Below are positions 41,515 through 44,276 of a DNA stretch of 44,276 nt, in pieces; position 1 is the stretch's first letter, and each line of letters opens with the position of its first letter. A model generated the notes under the pieces. That model did no database searches. It was not told the origin of the DNA and was given only the letters and a program-made list of their open reading frames with translations. The stretch covers positions 1 through 44,276 of IMG/VR virus record IMGVR_UViG_3300023251_000005; one strand, given 5' to 3'. The position numbers and the translations under genes are program-made. This DNA comes from a virus.

Positions 41515-41751
41515 TCAACAACCCCCGTATTCATAGACATATAAAACGCCTGCGTATGCTTCGAGTTCAGCAAACCTGTCTCCAACCGTTGTGAACTCAA
41601 CCAGATACTCAGGATTGCTGGCAGAAGGTGTGGGGTACTTGTAACCTGCAGGCGAGCGTTTCCATGTGCAACCTTTTGGTAGGTCGGGCAACGGGCCGAC
41701 TTGTGGATGCTGAACAACACTACAACGTGCTATACCCTTAAATTTTTCCAT
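41515..41751 (-). CDS. Hypothetical 78-residue protein
   Basis: ATG 41751 overlaps the previous TAA by one base (TAATG). The protein begins MEKFKGIARCSVVQHPQVGP and ends EAYAGVLYVYEYGGC. No family is recognised. It lies among small virion-cluster genes. Confidence 0.6.
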   Translation of the reverse strand: MEKFKGIARCSVVQHPQVGPLPDLPKGCTWKRSPAGYKYPTPSASNPEYLVEFTTVGDRFAELEAYAGVLYVYEYGGC

Positions 41752-42440
41752 TAGACTATACCCTCGTAAACTCTAATATTATCGAACAGCGTGTTAGGTG
41801 AACCAGCTGCACTGTCGTTTAATCTACATTCAACGTGTTTAATCGCTGTAGCTGTTAGCCCATCATCAATAGTGATGTTTATATTTTCCTCAAGATCAAG
41901 CCCACTGCATGCAACAAGATTGACTTCTTTAGTTGTTAAATTAATTTGCATCTTCCAAGTCATAGTGGAAAGTAGGTCAGGAATCTGCGTATAGTCCGCC
42001 ACAGGTGGGGAAGAAACATAGACCTCAGCAACAGACACCAGCCCGTTGTCCCGTACATAAATGTTGACTGTAGTCGGCCATCGAACCATGATCAAAATGC
42101 ACACAAGAGTATCATCTTCTCCGTATACGTGAACTGCTTGTGTACCCCATAAACCTCTTAGGTCTGAAGCAATATCAAACATAACGGTTGCCAGTGGGCC
42201 TGTCTGCTCGTTGAGCGTTCCACGAGCCACCCTTTCACCAGCACCGGAACCTGTTCCCGTTCCTTTGAGAACACCGTCATTTATTTCTAAATAGGAATCA
42301 GCCGAGAACGCACTCACATCGTCAAATGTGCCCCCATAAGCCCCTGAGCCATCAGCAAAATCAAAGGGCTGATAGAAAACACAGCCCGCCCCCTGTTGCC
42401 ACGCCAAACCCCACAAATTAAAACCAAAGCCTAAGCCCAT
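41751..42440 (-). CDS. Beta-sandwich protein, LamG/concanavalin-like candidate
   Basis: This 229-residue protein has a pattern common to jelly-roll lectin-like domains: VFYQPFDFADGSGAYGG at the start, ATVMFDIASDLRGLW, TWKMQINLTTKEVNLV, and SPNTLFDNIRVYEGIV at the end. Each is one of the long antiparallel strands of a LamG-like fold. Such domains in phage virions often bind cell-surface sugars. Position between gp14-like and small genes is unusual for a receptor-binding protein; an accessory adhesin is a reasonable guess. Confidence 0.6.
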   Translation of the reverse strand: MGLGFGFNLWGLAWQQGAGCVFYQPFDFADGSGAYGGTFDDVSAFSADSYLEINDGVLKGTGTGSGAGERVARGTLNEQTGPLATVMFDIASDLRGLWGTQAVHVYGEDDTLVCILIMVRWPTTVNIYVRDNGLVSVAEVYVSSPPVADYTQIPDLLSTMTWKMQINLTTKEVNLVACSGLDLEENINITIDDGLTATAIKHVECRLNDSAAGSPNTLFDNIRVYEGIV

Positions 42441-42480
42441 GACCCTCTCCTTTTATATTAACCTGTTGTGTACGTGCTGC

Positions 42481-43062
42481 CTATACTGCACCACCGGACT
42501 TGCTCTTGGATGCCGCTGCACCACCGGACTTGAAGCCGCCTGCTACTGCGTAGGTACCCATGCCTGTGCTCGCGCCTGACAGCCCTGCAGTGAGCAGAGA
42601 CTGCCCTAGACTACCTGCTGTTGCATCAAGGAACGAAGCGTTTTCACGCAGCGAATCTGCTTCCCAATCAAGCACCTGAGACTCGCGTCTACCCGCCCAT
42701 GACTTCAGCTCCTTGGCGTATTCAAGTTCACCCATGTCATCCGCGTACCTGTTCAGATTACCTTCAAACAGATCCATCGCGGACCCGGTGCCGACTGCTA
42801 AGTTGCTCGCTGCAAGGATGCTCATGTTCTCACCTGCAGAAGCCCGGTACTTGTGGCTCAACTTATTCTTTTCGACATCTGCAGCTTCACGCTCTGCCTC
42901 TGTTTGAGCGGCTACAATCTCAGCCTGCTGCTCCTTAGCAAGCGCGTTGTTGCGTGCAACATCTGCTTGGTATTCCTGCTGCCTGCGCTGAGCTTCAGCT
43001 TGCTGAAAAGTCTGCATCGCTGAAAACACACCCATGAGTATCGATGCTATAATCAATCCCAT
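42481..43062 (-). CDS. Internal virion protein B-like (gp14-like)
   Basis: This 193-residue protein has a short hydrophobic start (MGLIIASILMGVFSAMQTFQ) and a long glutamine/alanine-rich helix (about residues 20-75, EAQRRQQEYQADVARNNALA). A glycine-rich middle (ASNLAVGTGSAMDLF) and a glycine/serine-rich C-terminus (SGGAAASKSKSGGAV) follow. The pattern and place right after the tail nozzle gene match T7 gp14, an ejected inner core protein that helps span the outer membrane. Confidence 0.75.
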   Translation of the reverse strand: MGLIIASILMGVFSAMQTFQQAEAQRRQQEYQADVARNNALAKEQQAEIVAAQTEAEREAADVEKNKLSHKYRASAGENMSILAASNLAVGTGSAMDLFEGNLNRYADDMGELEYAKELKSWAGRRESQVLDWEADSLRENASFLDATAGSLGQSLLTAGLSGASTGMGTYAVAGGFKSGGAAASKSKSGGAV

Positions 43063-43064
43063 AT

Positions 43065-44276
43065 CTAGTCTCCTAACTCAACATCATAAACAGCGGCAAG
43101 GACCGTCATCGGTCCTGGTCCGACTGCGCGTATTAATGGATTCCAATCCTCTTCCCAACCCATGTCGATTGGAAAGTCAATATCACCTGTGAAGTACAAA
43201 GGCTCGTTGGGGTTGTCCTCTGATGGCAGCAGCAGCTCTTCAAGCCCGTCCTCGTCTTCACTCGGTCCTGCCCAAACACCCATCGACCGGTACAGCCTGA
43301 TCGTGGCGCGACTGACCTTATACCGCTTCCCAACGGTGGAAGCTGCAGTCTCGACAAGCTCCGGTCTGTTCGGAATTATATCAGATACCATGCCAAGCCC
43401 TACGTGCACTTTATTGGCTGAGTGGTCAAGACGCACTGTACCAGTGCTCTCAACAACTTTATCAGACTGCGCGGCACCATCTGCCCAAACCTTAACTGTC
43501 TCCCCGGCAAGGTGCGGTGCGATTGCAGTCAGCACTGAGGTACGCACCCCATCATATGTGGCCCCTGAGTCAACAAAGAAAGCGTCTTCAGGATCGTTTT
43601 GCTTCACGAAATAGTCTTCCATAACTTCAATGCAACGCTTCGTGCCTACGGCTAGATCACGCCTGACAACAATGTACACCCGGTCGTACCCATCTCCCGG
43701 CACGCTGCATATATCTTCAACGTAGCCGCCAACATCGTGCCGGTGCCATCCAATAACTTCGTGCTCGCGCATATACGTCAGCGCGACCAAGCTGCCATCA
43801 TCCAAAACCACCCAAGCAATCGAATATGGTTTTTGCTGATAGCACCAGTTGACAATGCGCTTACCATCAAACAGGTGACTCGCTATGATGGATATATCAG
43901 GTGCATCATACTTGTCGCTCGAAAAGCTATAGATAAGCTCGCGGACGTTTGAGCCACCACCCTCTACAACTAACATCGTATCGCTTGTAACCAGAGGCGG
44001 CAGTTTTTCGCTGCCTATGTTGCCCTGTGGGTTGAACCCTACATTTTTCGGTGTGAGAACTTTGTCTGCCTCTCCTACGGACCACTCGTTCCCGGTCGTG
44101 CCTGCCATCAAAACCCGGTCACCCACTACCCACTGGATGCCATTAGCCCGCGGAGCGGCTAAGGTTGCCTCAATAGCGTCACTGTCAACAGGCGGCAGAG
44201 ATGCAGCTAAGCTCTCGAACTGCGCGTTTGGTGACAACCACATCGTGAAGGGTTTGCTGAAAGATGCTGCCCAACC
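43065..44276 (-). CDS. Tail tubular protein B-like (gp12-like), C-terminal part; starts at the left end of the window
   Basis: This is the 3' part of the 792-residue nozzle gene whose start lies at 1306. The methionine near 44243 is internal to the frame (FTMWLSPNAQ), not a start. The segment is beta-rich with the repeated pattern of nozzle proteins: YCYQQKPYSIAWVVLDDGSL-like text followed by LTYMREHEVIGWHRHD and a C-terminal VGPGPMTVLAAVYDVELGD. WHRHD is a widely conserved signature of this family. The gene ends 3 bases before the gp14-like gene. Confidence 0.88.
   Translation of the reverse strand, partial: GWAASFSKPFTMWLSPNAQFESLAASLPPVDSDAIEATLAAPRANGIQWVVGDRVLMAGTTGNEWSVGEADKVLTPKNVGFNPQGNIGSEKLPPLVTSDTMLVVEGGGSNVRELIYSFSSDKYDAPDISIIASHLFDGKRIVNWCYQQKPYSIAWVVLDDGSLVALTYMREHEVIGWHRHDVGGYVEDICSVPGDGYDRVYIVVRRDLAVGTKRCIEVMEDYFVKQNDPEDAFFVDSGATYDGVRTSVLTAIAPHLAGETVKVWADGAAQSDKVVESTGTVRLDHSANKVHVGLGMVSDIIPNRPELVETAASTVGKRYKVSRATIRLYRSMGVWAGPSEDEDGLEELLLPSEDNPNEPLYFTGDIDFPIDMGWEEDWNPLIRAVGPGPMTVLAAVYDVELGD
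44138..44276. repeat. Terminal direct repeat, right copy
   Basis: This is the second copy of bases 1-139, with G at 44150 in place of T at 13. It closes the genome to a 44,137-bp circle. Confidence 0.95.

Noticed and set aside
43065-44243. A separate 392-residue gene starting at the methionine near 44243
   Set aside because: The same frame continues upstream through the circular join to a GTG at 1306; the methionine is internal to the nozzle protein.
1-44276. tRNA or rRNA genes
   Set aside because: No cloverleaf with a GTTCRANYC-type T-loop and no rRNA-like sequence was noticed in a read of both strands; a covariance search could still find one.

Overview
The window is one complete, circularly closed genome of a podovirus-like (short-tailed, T7-type virion) dsDNA phage. 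Bases 1-139 repeat at 44138-44276 with a single mismatch. A tail gene running off the left edge continues in frame at the right edge when the unit is taken as 44,137 bp, so this is a circular assembly with a small terminal overlap. A Gram-negative host is inferred from the short-tailed virion plan, but nothing in the sequence names the host. No integrase, tRNA, rRNA, CRISPR or IS element was recognised. No phage RNA polymerase was recognised either, so the host enzyme is expected to transcribe the genome.

The genome has two opposed transcription blocks. The rightward block (16547-27254, + strand) starts at a strong sigma70-like promoter (TTGACA near 16454, TATAAG near 16478). It encodes ThyX, a membrane-anchored 3D-domain protein, a MerR-type HTH protein, a sigma-70 region-4-like protein, an SNF2-type helicase, a DUF2800 (Cas4/PD-(D/E)XK-like) protein, a DUF2815 ssDNA-binding-like protein and a family-A DNA polymerase. 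Several tiny zinc-finger proteins lie between them. Many junctions are ATGA or TGATG overlaps, which suggests translational coupling.

The leftward block (16335 down to 1, then 44137 down to 27251, - strand) starts with a repressor-like HTH protein and a primase-helicase (PrimPol-like plus VirE-type ATPase). Next comes a repeat-rich region (12.3-13.3 kb) with three families of short repeats, the best candidate for the replication origin. It is followed by a RuvC-like resolvase, a tail-anchored membrane protein, the small and large terminase subunits, portal, scaffold, major capsid, a decoration-like protein, and tail tubular proteins A and B (B crosses the window ends). Internal virion proteins follow, including a giant 3427-residue polyvalent protein with a GP88-like region, two ADP-ribosyltransferase-like regions and a zincin motif. 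The block ends with a short tail fibre, a fibre-associated protein and a DUF5675 protein. The two blocks meet tail to tail at 27251-27254, where the stop codons overlap.

The most interesting non-gene structures are: the iteron arrays beside the primase-helicase, which recall satellite phage P4; near-perfect hairpins in three consecutive gaps of the capsid-tail region; the divergent promoter region in which a 9-bp inverted repeat carries a -35-like hexamer on each side; and strong over-representation of the palindrome CTGCAG.
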